A DNA stretch of 49,600 nucleotides from Algivirga pacifica. Lineage in GTDB: Bacteria > Bacteroidota > Bacteroidia > Cytophagales > Flammeovirgaceae. The notes under the pieces are model-generated. The model was given only the letters and a program-made list of their open reading frames with translations, did not search any database and had not been told where the DNA came from. This document shows positions 1 to 8,142 of this stretch, in pieces. Numbering within the stretch: the first letter of the stretch is position 1; each line of letters opens with the position of its first letter. The position numbers and the translations under genes were made by a program. The stretch lies in contig NZ_BAABJX010000053.1 of NCBI RefSeq assembly GCF_039543525.1, positions 1 through 49,600 on the forward strand, in the 5' to 3' direction.

Positions 1-138
1 CCCCGTAGCTTTCGTTTGTGACTGCATGTTTGCAGTGGATGACTCTTTTTGCAGTAAATGTCAATTAAATTTTTAATGATTCAATTATTAATTTTTAATT
101 ATCAATTAATAATTCTTCATTAAAAATTAAAAGTATTG
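1..138. other. rRNA operon spacer, AT-rich
   Basis: This stretch precedes the 5S gene and should be the 23S-5S spacer, with 23S lying left of the window. From about 60 on it is nearly pure A/T, with repeated words such as CAATTATTAATTTTTAATTA. A 12-bp inverted repeat (88-99 with 119-130) could form a stem just before the 5S gene, plausibly an RNA processing site. The first 60 bases are more mixed; I could not assign them to the 23S 3' end with confidence. Confidence 0.5.
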
Positions 139-250
139 ATGGTGATGATAGCGTAAGTGAACACCTCTTCCCATTCCGAACAGAGCAGTTAAGCCTTACA
201 GCGCCGATGGTACTGGGATAACACCCGGGAGAGTAGGTCATTGCCACTCC
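139..250 (+). rRNA. rrf: 5S ribosomal RNA
   Basis: The conserved 5S core is present: CCATTCCGAACAGAGCAGTT, AAGCCTTACAGCGCCGATGG and GGGAGAGTAGGTCATTGCC. The terminal helix forms between GGTGATGA (141-148) and TCATTGCC (239-246), eight pairs including two G-U. Ends are therefore estimated to within a few bases. It is the last gene of an rRNA operon whose 23S and 16S genes lie to the left, and a terminator follows 45 bases downstream. Confidence 0.93.
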
Positions 251-293
251 TTATAATGATTAATTATTAATTTTCAATTAGTAATTAAGTATA

Positions 294-334
294 GAGCCTT
301 ATTCAGCACGAGATGTTGGATAAGGCTTTTTTTA
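294..334 (+). terminator. rRNA operon terminator
   Basis: AGCCTTAT (295-302) pairs with ATAAGGCT (320-327), extendable inward by a G-U and a C-G pair, followed directly by a run of seven T. It is the first strong hairpin plus T-run after 5S rRNA and faces the same way. Confidence 0.85.
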
Positions 335-348
335 TTCTCTATAAGAAT

Positions 349-463
349 AGACTTATTTGAGATACTAACTTAGATAGGTGCTATTTTCCTAAATGAGTAT
401 TCCAAATAAGTCTTGAAGAGGAGACTCTATTAAAAAATATAGATAACCACAGAAAGGTCTCCT
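349..463. repeat. two consecutive inverted repeats in a gene-free gap
   Basis: AGACTTATTTG (349-359) is perfectly complementary to CAAATAAGTCT (403-413); inside it ATACT (362-366) pairs with AGTAT (396-400), so the 65 bases can fold into one long interrupted hairpin. A second, 7-bp repeat follows (AGGAGAC 419-425 with GTCTCCT 457-463). No open reading frame was seen. The region lies between the rRNA terminator and a small lipoprotein gene; it could be a structured RNA or a decayed palindromic element. Confidence 0.5.
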
Positions 464-519
464 ATTATAATAAAGTACTTAAAGAGTGCTCTTTTTTATT
501 CACTGAGTATTACTTTAAG

Positions 520-648
520 CTATCTTAAAGCAAGAGTATTTACAGTGTTATTGTTTGCTTTTGAATAAGTAGGGCAAGTTTTGTATGTACGGCAAGAAGC
601 AAACATAGATGCAATTCCTAATGCCAGAATAAAAAGCTTTACTTTCAT
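520..648 (-). CDS. 42-residue lipoprotein of unknown function
   Basis: A short but convincing gene: ATG at 648, stop TAG at 520-522. The protein begins with two lysines (K2, K4), a hydrophobic core (LFILALGIASMFA) and a lipobox FASC with Cys19, so it should be a signal peptidase II lipoprotein. The mature part is only 24 residues and carries Cys25-Pro-Thr-Tyr-Ser-Lys. From memory, tiny lipoproteins with a CPTY(S/T)KA tail recur in Cytophagales genomes, but I know no function. It follows the LuxE-like gene by 58 bases on the same strand and may be co-transcribed. A standard gene caller with a length cutoff would miss it. Confidence 0.7.
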   Translation of the reverse strand: MKVKLFILALGIASMFASCRTYKTCPTYSKANNNTVNTLALR

Positions 649-706
649 AATATTATGTAGATTATTAGTGAGAAAATTGATTTAGTATTTAACTGAATGA
701 TATCTA

Positions 707-1717
707 TTATGTCGTTTGAACCAAAAGGTTACAACCTCGCACATCACTATTATCAAACCTTCCTAAGACTTTAAAATCATATTGATTTACTCCTTTGCCA
801 CCAATATCTTTTGTTTCAATAAAGGAGCATGAGTCAATATTCGCCAAGTCTACAATATTCATCCCTCCATTTCTCTTTTGTTGTTCGATAGAGAATGGAT
901 CATTAATTTCTCTGAATAGAATTCTTAATGAGTTAGGACCTGTAAAGATCTCCTTTTCTTGAGAGTAAGCTTGTGAAAGTAATTCAGTCATTCCGTATTC
1001 TGAGTGAATAACGTTAGAATTGAATGAATATTGAAGGATTTGATGAACTTCACTTCTAAGCATTTCTTTACGACGCCCTTTCATACCACCAGTCTCCATG
1101 ATCGTAATACCAGAGAGGTCTATAGAATAATGCTCAGCTAGATCTAGGAGCGCAAAAGTCACACCAATTAATAAGACTTTTTTCCCCTCATTTTTCAATT
1201 CTTGGAGTAATAATATTAGTTTATTAATTTCATCTAAAAAGAAACCAGAAGGTGCTTGGGCCGCTTTTATAAAATGATCTACCATAAAGACTAAAGAAGA
1301 ATCTCCTTTTTCTAAATAGTTAGGTAATAGAGCAAGAATATGTAAATCCTGAATGGGGCCATAGAAAGACTCGAAGGTTTTTTTAGATAATTCTTGATAA
1401 AAGTAGGGGTCACAAACAAAGTGCTTACTTCTTTCTGTACCAGTGGTACCACTACTTTGAAAAATTACTTGAGGTTTACAGCCTTTACATAAGATTTGAT
1501 GTCCTTTAAAAAAGTCGATCGGTAAAAAAGGAATTTCTTCGATTCTTCGTATTGATGAAGGACTCTTCTTAAGGTAAGAAAGATACTCTTTATATATAGG
1601 GTTTTGCTTCGCCTGATAGCGAAATACTTCCAGTGCTAAAGACTCAAAATCAAATGATTGTCCAGATAGAAGAGTATCTTTAACAGATTGTGCAAACTCC
1701 ATGTTTATGTTATTCAT
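707..1717 (-). CDS. LuxE/PaaK-type acyl-protein synthetase
   Basis: The 336-residue protein has the adenylate-forming P-loop SSGTTGTERS (residues 88-97), as in LuxE acyl-protein synthetases and phenylacetate-CoA ligases, and the downstream SEYGMTELLSQAY block that takes the place of the usual YGxTE motif. LuxE activates a fatty acid as acyl-AMP and passes it to a protein cysteine. No luxC-type reductase, luxD or luciferase genes lie nearby, so bioluminescence is not implied; stand-alone LuxE-like proteins are found in Bacteroidota and their substrate is generally unknown. Length fits the family (about 330-370). A second in-frame ATG five codons in (1702) is an equally possible start. Family assignment is firm, role unknown. 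Confidence 0.8.
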   Translation of the reverse strand: MNNINMEFAQSVKDTLLSGQSFDFESLALEVFRYQAKQNPIYKEYLSYLKKSPSSIRRIEEIPFLPIDFFKGHQILCKGCKPQVIFQSSGTTGTERSKHFVCDPYFYQELSKKTFESFYGPIQDLHILALLPNYLEKGDSSLVFMVDHFIKAAQAPSGFFLDEINKLILLLQELKNEGKKVLLIGVTFALLDLAEHYSIDLSGITIMETGGMKGRRKEMLRSEVHQILQYSFNSNVIHSEYGMTELLSQAYSQEKEIFTGPNSLRILFREINDPFSIEQQKRNGGMNIVDLANIDSCSFIETKDIGGKGVNQYDFKVLGRFDNSDVRGCNLLVQTT

Positions 1718-1851
1718 TTAGTGAGTTAGCAAGTTAGGGACTTTTCTAGTATAAATACAAAAGAAGTGTAGAAGATCCGTTTCTGATTGGAATTACACAT
1801 AAAAAATGGTTACATTCTACCATGTACTAAAACCTTGGTTCATAGATAAAA

Positions 1852-2445
1852 ATGAGAATAATGAAATATATTAATGCCTTATTAATCTTATTGTCAGCAA
1901 TAGGAGGTGTTGCCTGTATTGGTGAGCCTGAATTTGCGTTAGAGCCCCATATTAAGTTCAAGAGTATTGCAAGGGCAGCAGGAGGTCCTTCCATTGATTC
2001 TGTTTTTATCACCGTAGAGTTTGAAGATGGAGATGGAGACCTGGGGCTATCAAATGAAGATGTGGGAGGCTTATATGCTGAATACATTGTTGATGAAGTG
2101 ACCGGAGACACCATCCCCAATGAGTTTTATTATAATTATTTCATTAAAGTCTTTAAGAAAGGAGAAGATAGTATTTATCAGGAAGTAGCCTTTTTGGATG
2201 GACAAGATTTTAATGGTCGTTATCCTTTATTGAATAATTCTGATAGAGCACGTCCACTGCAAGGAGAGTTAACGTATACCTTAACATTGTTTGTTGATAA
2301 TGAGCAACAAGTATGGAACTCTCCGATTACAGAGGGGGATTCATTACAGTTTAGAGTGAGAATAGCGGATCGTAGTTTGAATTTGAGCAATGAAATTACG
2401 ACAGAAGGAATAAAGGTATTATCGGAGGAAGATGTTCAGGAATAG
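1852..2445 (+). CDS. lipoprotein with DGDGDLG motif
   Basis: A 197-residue predicted lipoprotein: hydrophobic segment INALLILLSAIGG and lipobox GVAC (Cys22). The mature part carries VEFEDGDGDLGLSNED (about residues 54-69), an acidic stretch found in a family of uncharacterised Bacteroidota lipoproteins and possibly Ca-binding, followed by beta-rich sequence (YTLTLFVDNEQ, LQFRVRIADRSLNLSNEI) that suggests an immunoglobulin-like fold. Translation could begin at either of two nearby ATGs (1852 or 1861); the second gives MKYINALL, a more usual signal-peptide start. It is divergent from the LuxE-like gene and convergent with porT. Function unknown. Confidence 0.75.
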   Translation: MRIMKYINALLILLSAIGGVACIGEPEFALEPHIKFKSIARAAGGPSIDSVFITVEFEDGDGDLGLSNEDVGGLYAEYIVDEVTGDTIPNEFYYNYFIKVFKKGEDSIYQEVAFLDGQDFNGRYPLLNNSDRARPLQGELTYTLTLFVDNEQQVWNSPITEGDSLQFRVRIADRSLNLSNEITTEGIKVLSEEDVQE

Positions 2446-2493
2446 AATCTTCATATCGCAATTGAAAAAAGACTGGCTCTTTTATATTGGCGA

Positions 2494-2558
2494 GTTGAAA
2501 TTACTATTAAAAGTAGAAAGGATGAAGGAGAGTATTCCTTCATCCTTTCTTTTTCAAC
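2494..2558. repeat. dispersed hairpin family, copy 1
   Basis: AGAAAGGATGAAGGA (2515-2529) and its exact reverse complement (2536-2550) flank a 6-base loop; GTTGAAA and TTTCAAC extend the dyad outward. It lies between the convergent lipoprotein and porT genes and may end both transcripts (T-rich CTTTCTTTTTC on the + strand). The arm recurs at 10.2, 24.0 and 35.2 kb. Confidence 0.75.
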
Positions 2559-2577
2559 GAGTTTAATAAGATTGCTC

Positions 2578-3330
2578 TTATCCTTCAAAGTTTAGAATAA
2601 AAGCTATTCTATAAGGCATAATTCGTTTTAAGTTAGGAGCATATATGTTTTCTTGACTATAGTTGTCTGAAAACATATTATTTAGGTTATGTGAGAACCT
2701 TACTTCTGGCGCTAGGTTGAACATTTGAAGATAAAGGTTCATTCCAATTCCTATACTAGCTTCCAAATTAAAGCTACTGATAGGTACTTGTTCATCAGAA
2801 TTGGAGTCGGCATGTTTTCCACTAACCTGTATGCCAGGGGTAAATCCGCCAATGACATAAACGCGATGATTATGTCGACGTTGGGATTTATATTTTAACA
2901 GCAAAGGAAAGTCCAAGCTAGTAACTTCTTGAGACTTGTTGATGACACTACTGTCTTGCTGATTATAAAAATTAATAGAGTGTTCGTAAAAAGATACAGC
3001 AGGTGTAAAACGGAAATCAAGCAGCTCAGGAGGTAGTGCAAAGTTCAAAATCACCCCTAGAGAGAACCCCGTTTTACTTTCAGATTGAATTTTATAAAAA
3101 GTATCTTGCTGATAAAAAGAATCTGAAGGAACTGTTTTTAAACCTCCTTGAAAGAGGCCTAGTTGAAATCCATAATGTACTTTCTTTTCATCAAAATGAA
3201 TTAAGTTACGAGTAGTAGCTTGCTGAGCCCATAAAGGTTGAGTAATGGCTATTCCCATAAGAATAGCCATTGAGAGAATTATTTTTGTGCTGTATAAATC
3301 GAGCTTATTCCAAAAGTTTGTGGATCGCAT
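2578..3330 (-). CDS. porT: PorT family outer-membrane protein of type IX secretion
   Basis: The sequence matches PorT, a roughly 240-residue outer-membrane beta-barrel needed for type IX secretion: after the signal peptide come NLIHFDEKKVHYGFQLGL and alternating beta strands up to a terminal IAFILNF strand. Position directly after ubiE is also typical, as far as I recall. The signal peptide is IILSMAILMGIAITQPLWA with Gln at +1. The start is uncertain: ATG at 3330 lies inside ubiE (52-base overlap) but gives a charged n-region; the next ATG (3270) starts 9 bases past the ubiE stop but leaves a signal peptide without a basic residue. I favour the longer form. Confidence 0.78.
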   Translation of the reverse strand: MRSTNFWNKLDLYSTKIILSMAILMGIAITQPLWAQQATTRNLIHFDEKKVHYGFQLGLFQGGLKTVPSDSFYQQDTFYKIQSESKTGFSLGVILNFALPPELLDFRFTPAVSFYEHSINFYNQQDSSVINKSQEVTSLDFPLLLKYKSQRRHNHRVYVIGGFTPGIQVSGKHADSNSDEQVPISSFNLEASIGIGMNLYLQMFNLAPEVRFSHNLNNMFSDNYSQENIYAPNLKRIMPYRIAFILNFEG

Positions 3331-4001
3331 TTGACGGATTGATAACCAATTTTTCTTAAAACATTATTAAACTGTTCTCCATAAGGAAAAGCTTCAACAG
3401 ATTCTGGTAGATACGTATAAGCAGCCTGGTCTTTAGAAATGACCTTACCAATAAGGGGAAGAATATTGTTGAAGTAAAAATGATAAATCTGCTTAAACGG
3501 GAATATTTCAGGCTGTGAGAATTCTAGTACAACTAGTGTGCCGCCTGGTTTCAGAACTCTAAAAATTTCACTTAGTCCTTTTTCGAGGTTTTCAAAGTTA
3601 CGAACACCAAAAGCACACATGGCAGCATCAAAAGTATTATCTTCAAATTGAAGGTTTTCAGAATCTCCTAGCTCAAGAGAAATAACGTTATCTAATTTTT
3701 TCTGAGCAATTTTTTTGCGTCCAAAAGATAACATTCCTTCAGAGATATCAACACCCACAATCTTTTTTGGAGACAAACTCATTGCTTCAATCGCCAAATC
3801 TCCTGTTCCCGTAGCGACATCAAGGATGGTTTGAGGAGAAGATTTCTTTAGCTTTTGAATGGCATTTTTTCTCCAGATAATGTCTATACCCACACTAAGC
3901 ATACGGTTAAGCAAGTCATATTTGGAAGAAATGTTATTAAACATTGTAGCGACTTGCTGCTTCTTCCCACTATTATTTTCTTTATATGGTAATACTGCCA
4001 T
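3279..4001 (-). CDS. ubiE: demethylmenaquinone methyltransferase
   Basis: A 240-residue UbiE/MenG-type SAM methyltransferase, which adds the ring methyl group in the last step of menaquinone synthesis. Motifs: VATMFNNISSKYDLLNRMLS near the N-terminus, the SAM-binding loop DVATGTGDLA (residues 61-70), FDAAMCAFGVRNFENLEKGL, and FRVLKPGGTLVVLEFSQP. Length is normal. It precedes porT with overlapping or near-adjacent ends, so the two are probably one transcript. Upstream on the minus strand a TTG (complement of 4097-4099) lies 17 bases before TATTTTTA (complement of 4072-4079), a weak promoter match. Menaquinone is the usual quinone of Bacteroidota, so the menaquinone role is likelier than ubiquinone. 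Confidence 0.93.
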   Translation of the reverse strand: MAVLPYKENNSGKKQQVATMFNNISSKYDLLNRMLSVGIDIIWRKNAIQKLKKSSPQTILDVATGTGDLAIEAMSLSPKKIVGVDISEGMLSFGRKKIAQKKLDNVISLELGDSENLQFEDNTFDAAMCAFGVRNFENLEKGLSEIFRVLKPGGTLVVLEFSQPEIFPFKQIYHFYFNNILPLIGKVISKDQAAYTYLPESVEAFPYGEQFNNVLRKIGYQSVKCDPQTFGISSIYTAQK

Positions 4002-4329
4002 GATTCATTATTTAGAGATTCTTAAACACGTTGTATGCTTAAGAAAAAAATTGTTTAGGATAAATGTTCGGTAAAAATACGGAAATACCCTGTGAACAAG
4101 AAGATTCTAAGAATTATTTTAATTTTTCATATTCAAAAAATTAAGGAAGTTCTATTGGTAATCAAGGTAAGGTGTTTTTACTATTACAACATGTATATCA
4201 AGGAGTTTCTTTCATAAAGCGGTGATTATTTTGTATTATTACACACTTATATAATATTTTTTAGTAAGACATTTTTAATACTAGAAGGTACTTTTTAGTA
4301 GGAGTGTTTGGTTATTAACAGTTGCATTT
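4002..4329. other. intergenic region between ubiE and the porE-like gene
   Basis: This 328-base gap separates two divergent envelope/metabolic genes and must hold both promoters. I see only a weak minus-strand candidate (4072-4099, spacing 17) and a short hairpin TTCTTAA/TTAAGAA (4019-4025 with 4039-4045). No convincing TAnnTTTG box was found for the + strand gene, and there is no open reading frame of note. Confidence 0.4.
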
Positions 4330-6765
4330 ATGAAGCGAAAAGCTTTACAATTTTTATTGGTCTGTTTATTTTTTCCGACGGTCTTTTCTTTTGCACAAGA
4401 TCCTTATGGCGGTCTTGATAAACGCTCATATCGTACGGCTAAACGTTATGTCTCTTGGGCAAAAGAGTATATTCGTGTAAAGGAATATCACTTTGCAGCA
4501 GAACTCTTGAGAGAGGGGCTAACGTTGGTGCCTACAAGTAGGGATTTACACTATTTTATGGGAGTCGCCTATCTCAACTCTTCTACAGAAGATAAAGGAA
4601 AAGCATTGGTACACTTGAGAAAAGGGCGGGATGCAGAGGATGCCAAGGTGATGATTGACTATTACTTAGGAATGGCTTTTCATTATCAACATCAAATGGA
4701 TTCGGCTTTATACTACTACCAAAAATATCAAGGTAGGTTAAGTCCTAGTAACGCACAGGATGAAATTCGAGAAGTAGAGCAGCTGATTAATCAATGTCAG
4801 TATGGTTCTGTTTTGATGAGTGATTCCTTGGAGGTGACGATTTATAATCTAGGGGATAGTATAAATACGGATAGACCTGAAATAGCTCCAGTAATTTCTG
4901 CGGATGAGAGTATCTTGATCTTTACGTCTAGACGTAAGGATAGTATGGGTGAGGAAATGGATCCATTATATGACCTTCCTTATGAAGATATTTATATTGC
5001 TGAGAAGAATGACCTTGGTGTATGGCAAACACCTAAAAACATTGGTTCAAAAATCAATACGGATGGTCATGATGCAGCTATAGGAATGTCTCCAGATGCC
5101 AGTAAACTCTTTATCTATAAAAGTGAGGATAGTGAAAGAGAGTTATCAGGGGATATTTATGTGAGTAATTTTGATAAAGGAAAGTGGTCAGTACCTCAGC
5201 CTTTAGAAGGAATTATCAATACGCCTTATTGGGAAACCCATGCGACTATTACGGCAGATGGAAAAGCGATGTATTTCGTAAGTAACCGCCCCGATGACAT
5301 GGCTCAGGGAGAACGTGATATCTATGTGGTGAGAAAGTTGCCTAATGGAAAATGGGCTGTACCAGAAAACCTGGGATCACAAATCAATACTCCTTATGAT
5401 GAAGAGAGTCCATTTATTCATCCTAATGGAAATATCCTTTATTTCAGTTCCAAAGGGCATCATGGAATGGGAGGATTTGATATTTTCTCCTCAGAGTGGA
5501 ATGAAGAAACACAAGAATGGTCACAGGCTAAAAATATTGGATATCCTATTAACACAGCTTATGATGATATCTTTTATACAGTTTCTGCTGATGGCAACAG
5601 AGGGTACTTTTCGTCTATTCGTTCAGATAGTAGAGGTGGGCAGGATATTTATATGGTGAATGACCCTTACCATACGGCCGAAGAGTTGATTGTCTTTAGA
5701 GGGGATGTATCGGATATCATGACCAAGGAGCCTTTAGAAGCTATGATTTCTGTGGTGTCTAAGTCTACCATGAAGTTGGTAAGTGAGAAAAGTACTAACC
5801 CTAATAATGGTCGTTTTACGTTCTTATTGAACCCAGGAGAGAGTTATGCTGTATTTATCACCAAGGATAACTATCTCTTCAAATCTTATGCCTTGAATGT
5901 GAGTGAACAAACAGGGTTCTTGAATGTAGATGAAAGTTTTGAACTGAAAAGAAAAGGAGATTATCAGTCAGAAGAATTGAGCAATACCTTTTTTACAGAA
6001 TATAACGATCTTACGGCTAATTCATCAAATGAGTTGAAAGTCCTTTCAGAATTTATAAAGAATGAAGATGACTTTGTGGTAGAACTAGTAGTACACCAAG
6101 CACCAGAAGAAGAAAAAGCACCTATTGTCGCTAAGTTGGAAACACAGGCTAAAGCAGACGCTATTATTCGAGAGTTAGAGTTCTTTGGAGTGAAAGAGGG
6201 AGATGCCATTGGAAAGGGATATGGTTTTGGACAAGAGTTCCCGATAGCAGATAATGCAACTAAACTAGGAAAGTTGAAGAACTCCAGGGTAGAATATGTC
6301 CTTCGATTTAAAGACAATTATAATGGACAACTCGATTATAATATGGTCTTAAACGCCTTGAATCGAGAGAAGAAGAAGTTAGTAGCCATACCAGTACCAA
6401 TGAATGGGCAAGAAGTGGAAATCCCATACGCAATCACCTTTGCGACTGCGAGTAACCAGTTGGATGATGACACAAAGAATGCGATTGACTTGATCGTAGC
6501 AATGATGGATAAGTATCCAAGTGTCACATTAGAAGTAGGAGGACATACGGATAGTGTTGGTAGTGCTCGCTACAATATGATATTGGGAGAAAAGAGAGCT
6601 GATATTATTGCTTCACAAATTGTGTATAAAGGTATTGAGAGAGACCGATTAAGAGTAAAATCTTATGGAGAGGAAAAGCCTATAGCACCGAATGATACTG
6701 ACGAAGGTAGAAAGAAAAATCGTCGAATTACCTTTAAGGTAGTATCGGGTGGAGTAGAAGGATAA
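4330..6765 (+). CDS. PorE-like OmpA protein: TPR, PD40, carboxypeptidase-regulatory and OmpA domains
   Basis: An 811-residue periplasmic protein: signal peptide ending VFSFA with Gln at +1; TPR repeats (about 30-160); PD40/WD40-like beta-propeller (about 177-443, repeats such as APVISADESILIFTSRR and ISADGNRGYFSSIR); a carboxypeptidase-regulatory-like domain (about 453-540); and a C-terminal OmpA peptidoglycan-binding domain (about 690-805) with GGHTDSVGSARYN and the final RKKNRRITF. This order is that of PorE, the type IX secretion protein thought to anchor the machine to peptidoglycan. Cytophagales carry several paralogues with similar architecture, so orthology is not proven, but porT two genes away supports it. 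Its 3' end has a strong terminator. Confidence 0.75.
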   Translation: MKRKALQFLLVCLFFPTVFSFAQDPYGGLDKRSYRTAKRYVSWAKEYIRVKEYHFAAELLREGLTLVPTSRDLHYFMGVAYLNSSTEDKGKALVHLRKGRDAEDAKVMIDYYLGMAFHYQHQMDSALYYYQKYQGRLSPSNAQDEIREVEQLINQCQYGSVLMSDSLEVTIYNLGDSINTDRPEIAPVISADESILIFTSRRKDSMGEEMDPLYDLPYEDIYIAEKNDLGVWQTPKNIGSKINTDGHDAAIGMSPDASKLFIYKSEDSERELSGDIYVSNFDKGKWSVPQPLEGIINTPYWETHATITADGKAMYFVSNRPDDMAQGERDIYVVRKLPNGKWAVPENLGSQINTPYDEESPFIHPNGNILYFSSKGHHGMGGFDIFSSEWNEETQEWSQAKNIGYPINTAYDDIFYTVSADGNRGYFSSIRSDSRGGQDIYMVNDPYHTAEELIVFRGDVSDIMTKEPLEAMISVVSKSTMKLVSEKSTNPNNGRFTFLLNPGESYAVFITKDNYLFKSYALNVSEQTGFLNVDESFELKRKGDYQSEELSNTFFTEYNDLTANSSNELKVLSEFIKNEDDFVVELVVHQAPEEEKAPIVAKLETQAKADAIIRELEFFGVKEGDAIGKGYGFGQEFPIADNATKLGKLKNSRVEYVLRFKDNYNGQLDYNMVLNALNREKKKLVAIPVPMNGQEVEIPYAITFATASNQLDDDTKNAIDLIVAMMDKYPSVTLEVGGHTDSVGSARYNMILGEKRADIIASQIVYKGIERDRLRVKSYGEEKPIAPNDTDEGRKKNRRITFKVVSGGVEG

Positions 6766-6802
6766 AAAAAAGAGAGCACTCTTAGAGTGCTCTCTTTTTT
6801 AT
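6765..6802. terminator. bidirectional terminator
   Basis: A 17-bp perfect inverted repeat (6766-6782 with 6784-6800) whose GC core is GAGAGCACTC, with A-run on the left and T-run on the right, so it can end the porE-like transcript on the + strand and the bacilliredoxin transcript on the minus strand. One arm (AGAGTGCTCT plus T-run) resembles 484-498. Confidence 0.88.
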
Positions 6803-6815
6803 GTATTGTCGTTTT

Positions 6816-7232
6816 TTAGCAGATCTCTTCGAATACTGCAACTAAGTGACTAGCAATCATATCAGCAGAACGACCCTCAATATGGTGTCTTTCTACAAAG
6901 TGTACCAATTCTCCGTCTTTGAATAACGCAATTGATGGAGATGATGGAGGATATGGAAGCATAAATTCTCTAGCTTTAGCAGTAGCCTCTTGGTCAACAC
7001 CTGCAAAAACTGTTGATAAAACATCTGGTTTTTTAGATGATTGTTTTACCGCTAGTCTTACTCCTGGTCTAGCTGTTCCTGCTGCACAACCACATACTGA
7101 GTTTACTACTACTAATACAGTTCCTTTCTCGTTTTCCAAAAGAGATGAAACTTCGTCTGCAGTTTTAAGATCTTGGAAGCCGTCTGCTACCAACTCCTCT
7201 TTCATTGGAGCTGTTAAATGCTCTGGATACAT
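6816..7232 (-). CDS. bacilliredoxin (BrxA/BrxB family)
   Basis: A 138-residue thioredoxin-fold protein with the family's CGC active site in SVCGCAAGTARPG (Cys47, Cys49) and the cis-Pro region PSSPSIALFKDG. In Bacillus the YphP/YqiW proteins remove bacillithiol from S-thiolated proteins. Many Bacteroidota make bacillithiol, so the same role is plausible here. It is the last gene downstream of sufS-sufE-sufT on the same strand, with a 97-base gap that could hold its own promoter. The setting suggests protection or repair of Fe-S assembly cysteines, which is inference. Confidence 0.88.
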   Translation of the reverse strand: MYPEHLTAPMKEELVADGFQDLKTADEVSSLLENEKGTVLVVVNSVCGCAAGTARPGVRLAVKQSSKKPDVLSTVFAGVDQEATAKAREFMLPYPPSSPSIALFKDGELVHFVERHHIEGRSADMIASHLVAVFEEIC

Positions 7233-7329
7233 ACTTTTATAAATTAAATACTATGAATAATTCTGTAACTATATAAACTCACCCACTGTAGGTGATGAAT
7301 TTTCTTGATATACCTTATCATAGGCTTTA

Positions 7330-7647
7330 TTACATAAAGCCTAATTCAAGTTTAGCAGATTCAGACATCATTTCTTGAGTATAAGGAGGATCAAAGGTTA
7401 ATTCCACTTCTACTTCACTGACCTCTTCTATACGTTCTACCGCTAGTTTTGCCTCGCCGGGAAGTTCTTCTGCTGAAGGACAAGCCGGAGATGTCAACGT
7501 CATTAGAATATGAACCTTGTTTAGAGGAGGAATGATATTAATATCATAAATCAAACCGAGCTCATAAATATCCACAGGAATCTCTGGATCATATACTGTT
7601 TTTATAGCTCCGACAATTCGTTCTTTTAGTTCGCTTTCCTGACTCAT
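7330..7647 (-). CDS. sufT: SufT-type Fe-S assembly protein (MIP18/DUF59)
   Basis: A 105-residue MIP18-family protein: VYDPEIPVDIYELGLIYDI (about residues 18-36), the conserved cysteine in TSPACPSAEELP (about 53-64) and VELTFDPPYTQEMMSE. This is the minimal SufT/YitW/PaaD form, which helps in maturation or transfer of Fe-S clusters. It sits 30 bases after sufE on the same strand, fitting a Suf operon. The scaffold genes sufB, sufC and sufD are not in the window. Confidence 0.9.
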   Translation of the reverse strand: MSQESELKERIVGAIKTVYDPEIPVDIYELGLIYDINIIPPLNKVHILMTLTSPACPSAEELPGEAKLAVERIEEVSEVEVELTFDPPYTQEMMSESAKLELGFM

Positions 7648-7677
7648 AATAATATCTGTCTTCGTCTTTTTACCCCT

Positions 7678-8106
7678 TTATATATTTTGCTTAGCACTAT
7701 AAGCAACTGCAAAGAGCTTCATTTGTTTGATCATAGCGGCAAAACCGTTCGATCTTTGTGAACCAATTACACCTCCCATACCAATTTTGTCCATAAAGTA
7801 GAGCTCAGCATCAATAATTTCCTGAGGAGTCTTATTGGAAAGAACTCTAATGAGTAAGCTAATCAGCCCTTTGGTAATATCTGTATTACTATCTGCTTTA
7901 TAGATAATTTTTCCATCCTCAAAGTCTGTGGTTAACCACACTTTGGATTGGCATCCTTTAATGAGATTATCATCTACCATACCTTCCTCTGAGATAGGTG
8001 CTAGCTGTTGTCCCAGCTCCATGATATAGAAAATAGTACTCTCTCTATCGCCTCCTAGTATAGAGAAATCGTCAATGATCTGATCTTGTATCTCGTTAAT
8101 TGTCAT
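7678..8106 (-). CDS. sufE: SufE sulfur-acceptor protein
   Basis: A 142-residue SufE: it accepts persulfide sulfur from SufS on Cys52, seen in the motif LIKGCQSKVWL, and passes it to the SufBCD scaffold. Other family features are DNLIKGC upstream of the motif, the acidic DFEDGKIIYKADSNTDI, and GLISLLIRVLSNKTP. Length is standard. It lies 36 bases after sufS, consistent with co-transcription and with the paired function. Confidence 0.93.
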   Translation of the reverse strand: MTINEIQDQIIDDFSILGGDRESTIFYIMELGQQLAPISEEGMVDDNLIKGCQSKVWLTTDFEDGKIIYKADSNTDITKGLISLLIRVLSNKTPQEIIDAELYFMDKIGMGGVIGSQRSNGFAAMIKQMKLFAVAYSAKQNI

Positions 8107-8142
8107 AGAATGAAGTCTGCTTAAGTTGTTTGTTCTATTAGA

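Noticed and set aside
707..1717. Bioluminescence locus suggested by a LuxE-like protein
   Set aside because: luxA, luxB, luxC and luxD are missing from the neighbourhood.
6919..7242. A 107-codon open frame on the + strand across the bacilliredoxin gene
   Set aside because: The opposite strand encodes a complete bacilliredoxin with CGC motif; the + frame has no family features.
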